64,000 nt of DNA from CBDAPI01 sp965248635 (GCA_965248635.1 OZ252114.1:124001-188000), one strand, 5' to 3'; counted from the first letter of the stretch, positions 8,537 through 16,827 are shown. Notes: generated by a model from the letters alone, not told the origin. Numbers and translations: made by a program.

Positions 8537-9108
8537 GGGTGAAAGAGACCGCCTGTCGCTATGTCTCGAGAGCCGGAGGGAAATTGGAGGCGGCTCTTCG
8601 CACGTTTCATGTGAGGGCCCGCGGGCGAATCTGCTGGGATCTGGGTGCTTCGACCGGAGGGTTCACAGATTGTCTCCTGCAAGAAGGTGCTCTCAGGGTG
8701 TATGCCGTCGATGTCGGTCGAGGGCAGCTTCACTGGAACCTGCAGAAGGATGAGCGGGTGATTCGCCGCGACGGAATCAACGTTCGCTACCTGGACCCTG
8801 AGGAAATCGGCGAGAAGCCGGACCTCATCACCGTCGATCTTTCATTTATCTCCTTGCGCCTGGTGGTGCCTGGACTCACGCGGCTATCACCGGCGACCAT
8901 TGTGGCACTGGTGAAGCCCCAGTTCGAAGCGAGGCGATCCGAAGTCGAGCCGGGCGGATTGATCACTGATGACGCCCTCCGGACTCGAGTTATCGAGCGG
9001 CTCAGGGACGAGTTGACCGAATTGGGGGTCGAAGTCCTGGCCGATACGCCTTCTTCAATAGCCGGGCAAAAACGCAATCGGGAGCATTTCTTTCTGTGCC
9101 GCGTCTGA
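8533..9108 (+). CDS. tlyA: TlyA-family FtsJ-like rRNA (cytidine-2'-O)-methyltransferase domain
   Basis: A 191-residue FtsJ/RrmJ-type methyltransferase domain. YVSRAGGKLEAAL is the family hallmark, followed by the SAM-binding loop DLGASTGGFTDCLLQ, DLSFISLR, and KPQFEARRSEVEPGG. TlyA proteins methylate 2'-hydroxyls of cytidines in rRNA and affect capreomycin sensitivity in some bacteria. The only visible start is the TTG at 8533, which overlaps the stop of the S4-domain frame as TTGA. A second TTGA junction in this window (cysteine desulfurase to acetoacetyl-CoA synthetase) shows that such starts are probably used here. Confidence 0.85.
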   Translation: MRVKETACRYVSRAGGKLEAALRTFHVRARGRICWDLGASTGGFTDCLLQEGALRVYAVDVGRGQLHWNLQKDERVIRRDGINVRYLDPEEIGEKPDLITVDLSFISLRLVVPGLTRLSPATIVALVKPQFEARRSEVEPGGLITDDALRTRVIERLRDELTELGVEVLADTPSSIAGQKRNREHFFLCRV

Positions 9109-9123
9109 CGGCGAAGCGTGCGG

Positions 9124-9477
9124 CTAGTGGACTCGAAGTGCCTTCCTCAAAGCCTCCAGGGCCAGATTTACGGCGTGGGTCTTGTGAACGGGGAGTGAGC
9201 CCAGATCTTGGAGCAGGTCTTCAGAGGTAATCTGCAGACAGTTCCGGACCGGCTGATCCTGGCACATTTGGGCCAGCGCCGCTGCCGCCGCGATCGCGGC
9301 CACACAGCCGGTTGCACGAAACCGGCAGTCCGCGACCGTTTCGTCCTGCACTCGCAGCTCAAAGCTGGTCACATCCCCGCACACCGGGTTCTCGCTGCGA
9401 CCCCTGTGTGTGGCGTCGGCCAGCTGGGCGCTATGACGAAGTTCGGCTACGAGTTGCCTGACTCTCGCTGAGTACAT
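9124..9477 (-). CDS. IscU/NifU-like iron-sulfur cluster scaffold protein
   Basis: A 117-residue protein of the NifU N-terminal family. It shows NPVCGDV (Cys33, Asp35) and ATGCVAAIA (Cys58). The third cluster-ligand cysteine of classic IscU/SufU, expected in the last helix before an AL..AL segment, appears replaced (KTHAVNLALEALRKAL has no Cys), so cluster binding may differ. Cys51 lies between the two conserved cysteines. It overlaps the 3' end of the upstream SAM hydrolase-like gene by 47 bases and is probably co-transcribed. A cysteine desulfurase is encoded about 8 kb away. Confidence 0.78.
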   Translation of the reverse strand: MYSARVRQLVAELRHSAQLADATHRGRSENPVCGDVTSFELRVQDETVADCRFRATGCVAAIAAAAALAQMCQDQPVRNCLQITSEDLLQDLGSLPVHKTHAVNLALEALRKALRVH

Positions 9478-10261
9478 TTCTGATCCTTACCTCGTCTCCA
9501 ACTCTCACACCCAGGAGCTCAGCGGCGGAGCAGGAGCAAGCAGCAGCCTCGAGATGGCCGCTGCTTCCAATGACTGAAAAGATTTCGTCGGGTTTCGCCT
9601 GAGCGTAGTAATTGTAGTGCTTGTCAATCTTCTTTCCACCGATTTCCACCTGTCTGGACCCTGTGACGTCAAGCGGCGCGCTGAGATGAGAACTCCTGAT
9701 GTTGGTGATCACGTTCCCAAAACGGTCTATATGGATCACCGCGCCGCGAACGTTGTCAGGGGCTTCGCAGCGCACAGAGCCCAAATCGACCGTCACAAAG
9801 TCGGTGCTGACCGGCCCGAATTTGGCAAGCGGAACGCCGCAGGCCAGATGGGCGATGACGGGGGCAAAAATGTCCCTTCCGTGGAAGGTCGGGGAAACCG
9901 GCTTCCGGAAGAAGCTCTCATTCTGAATCTCGACGACTTCGGAGATGTCTTCCCGTTCGAAGATCAGTGACAGCACTCCGTTGTCCGGAGCCACAAAGGT
10001 ATGCTGATCCGCTGCCGCGATGATGGGCCTGCGGTTTGATCCCACGCCGGGATCAACGACTACAAGATGAAGCGACCCAATTGGGAAACAGGAGTAGGCG
10101 GCCGCCAGTGTAAAGGCGCCCTCCAGGATACTGTAAGGTTCCACTTCATGGCTGATATCAACGAGAGTGGCAGCGGGGCAGGCATCGAGAATGACTCCCT
10201 TGACCGCCGCGACGTAATAGTCGCGGTTGCCAAAGTCGCTCAGGAAGGTAATGCAGGGCAC
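9431..10261 (-). CDS. SAM hydrolase (SAM hydroxide adenosyltransferase, DUF62 family)
   Basis: A 276-residue member of the family that hydrolyses S-adenosylmethionine to adenosine and methionine (related to fluorinase/chlorinase). Motifs: ITFLSDFGNRDYYV at the N terminus, VDISHEVEP, VVVDPGVGS near residue 70, and APDNGVLSL. The second domain (about 180-276) is a small beta barrel with IHIDRFGNVITN. A tandem 7-nt repeat array lies just upstream of the start. Confidence 0.9.
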   Translation of the reverse strand: MPCITFLSDFGNRDYYVAAVKGVILDACPAATLVDISHEVEPYSILEGAFTLAAAYSCFPIGSLHLVVVDPGVGSNRRPIIAAADQHTFVAPDNGVLSLIFEREDISEVVEIQNESFFRKPVSPTFHGRDIFAPVIAHLACGVPLAKFGPVSTDFVTVDLGSVRCEAPDNVRGAVIHIDRFGNVITNIRSSHLSAPLDVTGSRQVEIGGKKIDKHYNYYAQAKPDEIFSVIGSSGHLEAAACSCSAAELLGVRVGDEVRIRNVLSESQATRSRTSS

Positions 10262-10274
10262 GGCTTGATCATAA

Positions 10275-10340
10275 TGGGTTCTGGGTTCTGGGTTCTAGGT
10301 TCTGGGTGGGTTCTGGGTTTGAGGTGGGTTCTGGGTTCTC
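10275..10340. repeat. Tandem 7-nt repeat array (GGGTTCT units)
   Basis: Repeated GGGTTCT units with period 7, then longer GGGTTCTGGGTTTGAG variants. The array lies between the SAM hydrolase start and the BrkB-family gene, and runs into the latter: its last residues (TQNPPQTQNPPRT) are translated repeat. Confidence 0.85.
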
Positions 10341-11212
10341 TTGTTGATTCGAAAGACCGTGGAATCGATCTGGCCGCCCAGAAGCAGGCACAGACTGCAA
10401 TAGTAAAACCAGACCATGAGGACCAACAGGCCCCCCAGGTCTCCGTACATGTTGTTCGAATTGGAGAAGCTATTCACGAGGTAGCGGAAGCCGAGAGAGC
10501 CACCGACCAGTCCAATCGTCATGGCAAAGCTCCCTGGAGAGATCACTCTCCAGGGTAAAGGGCCAGCCGGCATGGCGAAGTAGACCACCTGCAGGCCCAG
10601 ACTGATGAGCACAAAGATCAGCAGCCACCGAACCAGGGCATAGCCGAGGGTCATCAGCTTGTGCAACCCGCTCCGCTCGCTGAAAGGCAGGCTCGAGATG
10701 GCCCACCGACTCAGGTCATCGCCAAAAAACAGGAGCACAGCCGCGATCAGAATAAAGAAACACATCCCCACAGTAACCACTATGGAGAGGACCCGGATCC
10801 GATAATAGGAGCGTCTTTCCTTGATCCGGTAGGCTCGGGTCAGCACCCCGGCCAGCCCGTTCAGAGCCAGTGAAGCCGACCACAGAGCAATCCCCATCCA
10901 CAGGACAGCCGAGCGGGAAGCCGCTTTCCAGCCCTCGGCGTTGGCCAGTACCTGGCTGACCTCGGCACCCGCCTGGCTGGGCATCAGGCGCGTCAGCCCA
11001 TCCACCAGGTGAGTGAAAGTCACCAACTCGATCGGAAGCATTGCCAGTAGTCCCCCCAGGAAGATGAGAAATGGAAAAAAGGCCAGTAGAAAACAAAAGG
11101 CCAGCTCGGCGGCCATGCCCCAGCAGTGGGAGTCGTTGAAGTTCAACCAGAGCCGACGCCAGAAATTCCGGTTCCCGAAGAATCGGAACGCTCGAACATC
11201 AAGGAACTGCAT
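10295..11212 (-). CDS. YihY/BrkB family inner-membrane protein
   Basis: A 305-residue protein with about six hydrophobic segments and the family pattern WLNFNDSHCWGMAAELAFCF at the N terminus, then GLAGVLTRAYRIKERRSYYRIR and a PRVISPGS-like stretch (WRVISPGSFAMT). The family was once called ribonuclease BN in error; its true role is unknown, perhaps transport. The C-terminal tail comes from the tandem 7-nt repeats downstream, so the original stop has probably been displaced. It follows the ligA region on the opposite strand. Confidence 0.85.
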   Translation of the reverse strand: MQFLDVRAFRFFGNRNFWRRLWLNFNDSHCWGMAAELAFCFLLAFFPFLIFLGGLLAMLPIELVTFTHLVDGLTRLMPSQAGAEVSQVLANAEGWKAASRSAVLWMGIALWSASLALNGLAGVLTRAYRIKERRSYYRIRVLSIVVTVGMCFFILIAAVLLFFGDDLSRWAISSLPFSERSGLHKLMTLGYALVRWLLIFVLISLGLQVVYFAMPAGPLPWRVISPGSFAMTIGLVGGSLGFRYLVNSFSNSNNMYGDLGGLLVLMVWFYYCSLCLLLGGQIDSTVFRINKRTQNPPQTQNPPRT

Positions 11213-11502
11213 TGCGACGTCTGCCTCTGATCCGGGAAGCTCTCAGCGACAACGCTGCGGATAGCCGGCCCGGACTCTCCGATAGTTGTCCAAACAGCGT
11301 GGACATTTGAACAGGTGATCAATGGTCTCGATGATTTCACTATCGTTCATTTGGTTGCGAGCCAGAGAGTGGAGCCTAAGAAGAGGGACATGAGTAGAGT
11401 TCGCCTCGTGAAAGGGGAACATCACCACAAAAGAAAAGCGACTGATTACCGTCGAACTCATGTGAGGCCATGATACCAAATCGGAAAGAGGCCGAGTACT
11501 TC
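11213..11502. other. Gene-poor region between the BrkB-family gene and the ligA promoter
   Basis: A minus-strand frame (11243-11350) could encode a 35-residue peptide with a CPRC knuckle (MNDSEIIETIDHLFKCPRC...), reminiscent of anti-sigma zinc-binding ends, but there is no convincing ribosome-binding site or family match. Nothing else is supported. Confidence 0.3.
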
Positions 11503-11530
11503 CTGACTGGACGTAACCCCATGCTATAGT
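11503..11530 (+). promoter_or_regulatory. ligA promoter with extended -10
   Basis: CTGACT (11503-11508), 16-base spacer, then TGCTATAGT (11522-11530), an extended -10. Transcription would start near 11537, only 2 bases before the ligA ATG, and no Shine-Dalgarno is visible, so the mRNA may be leaderless. Confidence 0.55.
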
Positions 11531-11538
11531 CTCAGCCG

Positions 11539-13572
11539 ATGGGCGCGTCGGCTGAGAAAATCCTACAGCGGGTCGCTGAACTGAGGCGTGCAATTGAAGG
11601 ACACAGTTATCAATATTACATCCTCGACGATCCCTCCATCAGCGATGCCGAGTACGATCTGAAATTTCGGGAACTGCTGCAGCTCGAGACCTCCTATCCT
11701 GAACTGGTGACTCCCGATTCGCCCACCCAGAGAGTGGGGATCGAACCCGGGAACAAATTTCAGAAGGTCGAGCATCTTGCTCCCATGCTCAGCCTTGCCA
11801 ATGCCTTTTCCGCCCAGGAACTGGAAGACTTCCATCGACGTATCAGCCGAATGCTGGAAGGGGCAGAAATCGACTTTGTGACGGAGCTCAAGATTGATGG
11901 GGCAGCCGTCGCGCTCACCTACAGGCAAGGACTGCTCGTGGGTGGCGCCACCCGTGGTGATGGGAGAGTCGGGGAAAGCATCACTGACAATCTCCGCACC
12001 ATCAAGACGATTCCGTTACGGTTGAAGGGAGACACCCGAATCCCGGACCTGGTGGAAGTCCGTGGAGAAGCCTATCTGCCACTGGCTGCTTTCGAGGCCC
12101 TGAATCAGGGCCGCGAGGCCCGTGGCGAGAAGACTTTTGCCAATCCCCGGAATGCAGCGGCAGGAGCGCTGCGCCAGATCGACCCGGCCGTGACGGCCCG
12201 GAGGCCACTGGCTTTCTTTCCCTACAATGTTGGGTACCTGGCAGGAGATGAGATCGCAACTCAGTTTGAAGCCCTGGAACTTCTCGAGCGGTGGGGCTTC
12301 AGCGTCAATCCGCACTATCGTCTCCATGACTCGATGGAGGAGGTGATCGATTACTGCCAGGAATACGAGAGACGGCGCACTGAAGTGGACTACGAAATCG
12401 ACGGAGTTGTCGTCAAGGTGAACCGTCTCGAATACCAACGCCGATTGGGCAACGTGGCCCGAGATCCTCGCTGGGCGATCGCCCACAAGTTCCCGGCAGA
12501 GGTGGCGCTGACGAGGCTTCGAGAGATTCGCATCAATGTGGGTCGTACAGGTGCGTTGAATCCCTACGCGGTCCTGGACCCGGTGCGGGTGGGGGGCGTC
12601 ACTGTTCGGCAAGCTACCCTGCACAACGAAGACGACATCCGTAAGAAAGACATTCGGGAAGGTGACCTTGTCAAGGTAAAGCGGGCCGGAGACGTGATTC
12701 CCCAGGTCGTGGCTCCTGTCGCGAGCCAGCGTACCGGCGCCGAGAGAGAATTCAGCTATCCCGATCGTTGCCCGCAGTGTGGATCGAACATCCAGCGTAT
12801 CGAAGGCGAGGCGATGGCGTACTGCCCGAACACTCAGTGTCCCGCCCAGCGTCTCGAGAAACTGAAGCACTTTGTCGGCCGGGGAGCCATGGACATTCGC
12901 GGACTCGGGCAGCAGACGGTTGAAAAAATGGTTGAGCTCAACCTGATCGAAGACGCTGCCGACCTTTACACTCTCACCCGCGAGCAGGTCAGCAGCCTTC
13001 CCGGCTTCAAAGAAAAATCGACTGGCAACCTGGTCGACAGTCTTGAATCCAGCCGGGATCAGCCCTTCTCCAGAGTTCTGTTCGCGTTGGGAATCCGGCA
13101 TGTTGGAGAGAGTGTCGCCGAACTGCTGGTTCGGAGTTTTCGAGACATCGATGAACTTTATGAAGCCGACCTCGAGGAGATCGCGTCCATAAATGGCGTG
13201 GGGCCTGAGATTGCAGGCAGCGTCCGCGCTTATCTGGACGAACCCTCCAACTGGAGTTTCCTTCAAAGGCTTCGAGAGGCAGGATTGAAGTTTAAGGGCG
13301 ATGGGCCGGTCGAGGCTCCCACACCCCTGAAAGACAAGACCTTCGTCATTACGGGGACACTCCGGGATATGAGTCGGACAGAGGCGAAAAACCTGCTTCA
13401 GGCTCTTGGAGGGAAGGTTACTGGGTCCGTTTCTCCCCGCACCGACTACCTGGTTGTCGGGGCCGATCCGGGATCGAAACTGGGAAAGGCGCGAAACCTT
13501 GGGATCGAGGTGATTGACGAGGCTGGTCTTCACAACCTGATAGCAGCGTCAGCGAGTCAGGGCACAGGCTGA
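11539..13572 (+). CDS. ligA: NAD-dependent DNA ligase
   Basis: A 677-residue LigA, normal length. Domains: Ia NAD-binding (YYILDDPSISDAEYD), adenylation domain with nucleotidyl Lys118 in ELKIDGAAVA, OB-fold, a four-cysteine zinc finger near residues 410-435 (CPQCGSN and CPNTQC), helix-hairpin-helix repeats, and a C-terminal BRCT domain (about 595-677). It seals nicks in replication and repair. The upstream extended -10 sits so close to the ATG that a leaderless transcript is likely. A long antisense frame over this gene is a shadow. Confidence 0.97.
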   Translation: MGASAEKILQRVAELRRAIEGHSYQYYILDDPSISDAEYDLKFRELLQLETSYPELVTPDSPTQRVGIEPGNKFQKVEHLAPMLSLANAFSAQELEDFHRRISRMLEGAEIDFVTELKIDGAAVALTYRQGLLVGGATRGDGRVGESITDNLRTIKTIPLRLKGDTRIPDLVEVRGEAYLPLAAFEALNQGREARGEKTFANPRNAAAGALRQIDPAVTARRPLAFFPYNVGYLAGDEIATQFEALELLERWGFSVNPHYRLHDSMEEVIDYCQEYERRRTEVDYEIDGVVVKVNRLEYQRRLGNVARDPRWAIAHKFPAEVALTRLREIRINVGRTGALNPYAVLDPVRVGGVTVRQATLHNEDDIRKKDIREGDLVKVKRAGDVIPQVVAPVASQRTGAEREFSYPDRCPQCGSNIQRIEGEAMAYCPNTQCPAQRLEKLKHFVGRGAMDIRGLGQQTVEKMVELNLIEDAADLYTLTREQVSSLPGFKEKSTGNLVDSLESSRDQPFSRVLFALGIRHVGESVAELLVRSFRDIDELYEADLEEIASINGVGPEIAGSVRAYLDEPSNWSFLQRLREAGLKFKGDGPVEAPTPLKDKTFVITGTLRDMSRTEAKNLLQALGGKVTGSVSPRTDYLVVGADPGSKLGKARNLGIEVIDEAGLHNLIAASASQGTG

Positions 13573-13613
13573 CCATTTTTCTGTCATTCTGCCTGCGGAA
13601 GAGAGATTCGGCG

Positions 13614-13796
13614 ATGGAAGTGTGTCGGAATTGTGAATACACTGTGCCTGACAGAATGGCGAAATGCCCTTACTGCGGTTACCGGCTGACCCACCCGCTG
13701 TGGAAAAAGGCGGGTGCCTGGGTGCTGCTGGTGATGATCGGCTACAGTTTTGTGAGATGCAATCTTCGATTCATGCAGGGACTGGACAAGTTCTAG
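13614..13796 (+). CDS. Small zinc-ribbon membrane protein, hypothetical
   Basis: A 60-residue protein. Cys4-x2-Cys7 and Cys18-x2-Cys21 form a zinc-ribbon-like pair, followed by a hydrophobic segment at about 33-48 that should span the membrane, and a short basic tail. A good ribosome-binding site (GGAAGAGA) lies 9 bases before the ATG. It sits between ligA and a PP2C phosphatase on the same strand. Function is unknown; zinc-ribbon plus one membrane helix is common in small membrane proteins. Confidence 0.65.
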   Translation: MEVCRNCEYTVPDRMAKCPYCGYRLTHPLWKKAGAWVLLVMIGYSFVRCNLRFMQGLDKF

Positions 13797-13846
13797 CACT
13801 CGACAGGAAACCTGGAAATGCCCGTTCGTGATCGTGTGAGACAAGA

Positions 13847-14602
13847 ATGAGTCTCCCCACCCACCGCTGCGGAGCTTTTCAATTTCGAAGCCATTCCATC
13901 ACCGATGTTGGGAGGGTTCGTCAGAATAATGAGGACTCCCTCATCGATGCTCCCGAATCCGGTCTCTTCGGGGTCTGCGATGGCCTGGGGGGCCACGCGG
14001 CAGGTGAGGTGGCCAGCGCGATTGCGTCTCGGACCATCACCGAAGAAATTGAGAAGGCCAGTGGGCCAGCGCCAGAAGCCCTCAGGGAGTGTCTCGAACT
14101 TGCCAACCAGCGAATCCTCAAGAATCAGATGGAAAACCCGCTCATGCGAGGGATGGGAACCACAGTCAGCGTGGTGTGGATTTCAGGAGAGCACGACCAA
14201 GTCTGGGTGCTTCATCTGGGTGACAGCAGGATCTACCATCTTCATGACGGGTCGATCTCCCAGGTGACGGATGATCACTCCCCGGTCTACAAGCTCTACC
14301 AGCAGGGAGACCTGACCAAAGACCAGATTCGCCAGCACCCCCAAAAGAACCTCCTGGAACGCTCCCTGGGAATCACTTCGACGATAGACCCCGACATCTT
14401 TGAGTTGAAGGTTGCTGCCGAGGATCGGTTGCTCATCTGTAGCGACGGCTTATCCGACGCGCTGTTGGACAGCGAGATCGAGAGTCTCCTCAAGGATCAC
14501 GCCCTGGCAGCGGCGGGAAATGAACTCGTAGCCGAATCCAACCGCAGGGGTGGACTGGACAATATCACGATTGCTCAGGTTCAGATTGTCGAGACTCCCT
14601 GA
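13847..14602 (+). CDS. PP2C-family Ser/Thr protein phosphatase
   Basis: A 251-residue soluble PPM/PP2C phosphatase of the Stp1/PrpC type. The metal-binding motifs are present: RQNNEDSL, CDGLGGHAAGE, GMGTT, LGDSRIY, LLICSDGLSDAL and GGLDNITIA. These bacterial enzymes reverse Hanks-type kinase phosphorylation. Two such kinases are encoded in the window at 44 and 54 kb, but not adjacent. A hairpin overlaps its stop codon. Confidence 0.93.
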   Translation: MSLPTHRCGAFQFRSHSITDVGRVRQNNEDSLIDAPESGLFGVCDGLGGHAAGEVASAIASRTITEEIEKASGPAPEALRECLELANQRILKNQMENPLMRGMGTTVSVVWISGEHDQVWVLHLGDSRIYHLHDGSISQVTDDHSPVYKLYQQGDLTKDQIRQHPQKNLLERSLGITSTIDPDIFELKVAAEDRLLICSDGLSDALLDSEIESLLKDHALAAAGNELVAESNRRGGLDNITIAQVQIVETP

Positions 14603-14619
14603 GCGCTTCACGCGCTCAG
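14599..14619 (+). terminator. Hairpin overlapping the PP2C stop codon
   Basis: CTGAGCGC and GCGCTCAG (8-bp perfect arms) around a 5-base loop; the TGA stop is inside the left arm. No T-run follows, so it may be a weak or Rho-assisted terminator or an mRNA-stabilising end. Confidence 0.35.
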
Positions 14620-14876
14620 AGTTAAAAGTTGACTTCAGGGAAAGATGTTGCAGGAGCGAAGAAAGCGCCGGTCCGATTCGGACAGGGTCCAGCTGGACAG
14701 TTTCTTCAAATCTTTCGAAGGGAGCAGTTTCCTGTCGTTATTCGCTTTGTGCTTCATAGTCCCACCTCTTTTGTCGGACTCCGGTCGGCCAGCCAATCAG
14801 AGCCCGCTTCCCGGGACATCGCCTGTTCCGGTGGCGACGTTTCCAATCACTTAGATGGATGGGAGCCGGGAAAGTT

Positions 14877-15356
14877 CTAAAAAAGCTGGACGAACAGCTT
14901 CTCCAGAAAAGTACGTGCCGCTCCGTAAATGCCCGGAGACTGGCTTTCTCGCGGTCCCGCAATGTTCAGGTGCTGAACTCCCGAACGCCGGATCCACTGC
15001 TGGACCGTGGCGAAATCGAGCGGGTTCTCCAGGTCGACAAGCAGCAGCGGACGGCCCTGCCGGCTGGCCAGCCGGATTGTGAGCTCCGTGCCCGGATCCA
15101 CTTTGTCGCGCAGCAGCACCAGCGTGCCATCGGAATCGCGCACGTTCCACTCGGTTCGCTGCGCGTAATCCGCAGAAGGTGTCTCCTCCAGAGGATAGCT
15201 TTGATTCAGGGGCCCGTCCTCGGTTCGTCGCCCCTTTGGACACCAGCCTCTTACCTTCAGGCCAGCGGCGATGGCCACGTCCAGTACAGCCCGGTCCACC
15301 CCGGTTTGTCCCCCGGTTTGGAGTGACTGGAGGGGAACTGGCTCAGGCTTCGGCAT
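14877..15356 (-). CDS. Putative molybdenum-carrier-like protein (SLOG superfamily)
   Basis: A 159-residue Rossmann-like protein with the glycine-rich TGGQTGVDRAVLD near the start, GWCPKGRRTEDG, and a DGTLVL strand. These match the putative molybdenum carrier family, related to YpsA/LOG-type nucleotide-binding proteins. The true ligand is uncertain. It lies 9 bases past the start side of an alkyladenine glycosylase gene on the same strand, probably co-transcribed downstream of it. Confidence 0.75.
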   Translation of the reverse strand: MPKPEPVPLQSLQTGGQTGVDRAVLDVAIAAGLKVRGWCPKGRRTEDGPLNQSYPLEETPSADYAQRTEWNVRDSDGTLVLLRDKVDPGTELTIRLASRQGRPLLLVDLENPLDFATVQQWIRRSGVQHLNIAGPRESQSPGIYGAARTFLEKLFVQLF

Positions 15357-15364
15357 CTGGGGTG

Positions 15365-15958
15365 TCAGACCGGACAGGTGAATCGCCAGGGGATGCTTTT
15401 CCAGGGCTCGGGGGCGGAGTCGATGCCGATCCTGGGCGTTGCTTCAATGATCTTAGAGTTCACCTCGATTCCGTCCTCCAGGAACAGAATCGATTCTGGA
15501 GAGCAGAGGTCCAGAGCGTTATCTTTCCCGGTCAAGTCGAAGGCCTGACAGAGCTTGGCCGGGCCGTCGGTGAGATTCTTGTGACGCCTGTTGCGTCGCT
15601 GCAGCATGGTTTCGACGCCTTCGACCGCGACAACCCCCCGCAGCAGTACGGCTGCGGGGAAGTCGTCCCGCTCCGCCACGAAGTTCAGCAGCCAGTGCAT
15701 GCCGTAGGTGAAGTAGATGTAGGTAAAACCGGGCGGGCCCCACATCACCCGGTTTCGATCGGTCTTGCCGAAGCGAGCGTGGCAGGCCTGATCTTCTGAA
15801 CCAATGTAAGCTTCCACTTCATTGATAATCCCCGACAGCCTGCCGCCGGGCTCGAGCTTAACCAGGCGCTTGCCCAGTAGATCGCGAGCCACTTCAAGAG
15901 TGGGGCGATCAAGGAAGGATCGGGGAAGTCGAGGCGATGATTCAGGCATAGAAAACAT
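15365..15958 (-). CDS. DNA-3-methyladenine glycosylase (AAG/MPG family)
   Basis: A 197-residue base-excision glycosylase that removes alkylated purines such as 3-methyladenine. Motifs: FLDRPTLEVARDLLGK, INEVEAYIGSEDQACHA (with the catalytic Glu and HA pair), MWGPPGFTYIYFTYGMHW, and LTDGPAKLCQAF. Length is typical. It begins 4 bases from the tRNA-Phe gene, same strand, so the two may share a transcript. Confidence 0.93.
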   Translation of the reverse strand: MFSMPESSPRLPRSFLDRPTLEVARDLLGKRLVKLEPGGRLSGIINEVEAYIGSEDQACHARFGKTDRNRVMWGPPGFTYIYFTYGMHWLLNFVAERDDFPAAVLLRGVVAVEGVETMLQRRNRRHKNLTDGPAKLCQAFDLTGKDNALDLCSPESILFLEDGIEVNSKIIEATPRIGIDSAPEPWKSIPWRFTCPV

Positions 15959-15962
15959 GGAG

Positions 15963-16035
15963 TGCCGGGGGACGGAATTGAACCGCCGACACGGGGATTT
16001 TCAGTCCCCTGCTCTACCGACTGAGCTACCCCGGC
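15963..16035 (-). tRNA. tRNA-Phe (GAA)
   Basis: A 73-nt cloverleaf on the minus strand. The 7-bp acceptor stem GCCGGGG/CCCCGGC with discriminator A, D-arm GCTCAGTCGGTAGAGC, anticodon loop CTGAAAA (anticodon GAA) and T-arm GGTTCAATTCC are all seen. CCA is not encoded. Confidence 0.97.
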
Positions 16036-16230
16036 AGTGAGAAAGAATTGTATTCTACCCGCATCAATTTGGGGGTGCAAACTACGGCCCTGCGGGACCG
16101 TTGAAGGTTGAAAGTTAATGCCGAGTACTTTGGTGATTCCAAGCCCGCCGGAGTACAATCGAGGCGTCGAGGTTGCCGAAGGGAGTCGAGGTGGAGATCG
16201 ATGTGATTGCCGCTTCTGACAAATAGAAAG

Positions 16231-16277
16231 GGGCGGCACCGAGTACTCCCTTTTGAAAGTAAATACCAGGGCCGCCC
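16231..16277. terminator. Hairpin enclosing a degenerate copy of the 21-22-nt repeat
   Basis: Arms GGGCGGC (16231-16237) and GCCGCCC (16271-16277) enclose AGTACTCCC-TTTTGAAAG-TAAATAC (16242-16266), a diverged repeat copy. It lies downstream of hsp20 and upstream of tRNA-Phe, both on the minus strand, and may terminate hsp20 transcription. The rest of 16036-16329 shows nothing else. Confidence 0.4.
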
Positions 16278-16329
16278 ATCTATGGGAACGTCTCACCGGG
16301 GTGAGACGACTGCGCAAGTAGGTGGGTAC

Positions 16330-16770
16330 TTAGCTGACCGTCACGGGGATCTGGCGCGGCTTCGCTTCCTCCACCTTGGGGAGGTGAATCGTCAGCAGGC
16401 CACCCTTGAGGCCGGCGTCGATCTTAGAACTGTCCACCGTGGCGGGCAGCTTGAAACTGCGGAAGAAACTCCCATACCAGCGCTCTACGCGATGGAAATC
16501 GCGATTCTCCTCCTTCTCGAACTTTCTCTCACCGCTGATGCTGAGGACATTCTCTTCGAGAGAGATGTCAATCTCCTCCTTCTCAAACCCCGGCAACTCA
16601 ACTGAAAAAGTGAGTTCGGTCGGAGTCTCGGAAACGTCAACCGTGGGTGACCAGCGGGTCACGGCGGTGTCTCTGCCGACGTCGGTACTGAGGCGATTCT
16701 CAAAAAAGTGATCGAAAGCACTATTCCACCGTCGCAAGTCTCTGAAAGGATCGATTCTCATTAAGGTCAT
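16330..16770 (-). CDS. Hsp20/alpha-crystallin small heat-shock protein
   Basis: A 146-residue small chaperone. The alpha-crystallin domain (about residues 40-135) includes VELPGFEKEEIDISLEENVL, FSRSFKLP-like FFRSFKLPATVD and DAGLKGGLLTIHLPK, with a C-terminal tail containing IPVTVS (I-x-V anchor). It holds unfolding proteins under heat stress. GGAGGAAATAAAGGA precedes the ATG. A sigma70-type promoter lies 58-86 bases upstream; no clear heat-shock CIRCE or sigma32 box was seen. Confidence 0.93.
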   Translation of the reverse strand: MTLMRIDPFRDLRRWNSAFDHFFENRLSTDVGRDTAVTRWSPTVDVSETPTELTFSVELPGFEKEEIDISLEENVLSISGERKFEKEENRDFHRVERWYGSFFRSFKLPATVDSSKIDAGLKGGLLTIHLPKVEEAKPRQIPVTVS

Positions 16771-16827
16771 TCCTTTATTTCCTCCTTGTCGCTAAATGTC
16801 ATGATTTCTTTCACGGGCAGCGACCTT

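Noticed and set aside
11243..11593. 116-residue minus-strand frame upstream of ligA
   Set aside because: Mostly non-conserved; only a short CPRC end looks protein-like, not enough for a gene call.
12016..13533. 505-residue minus-strand open frame over ligA
   Set aside because: Antisense shadow of a well-conserved gene; no family resemblance and no start signals.
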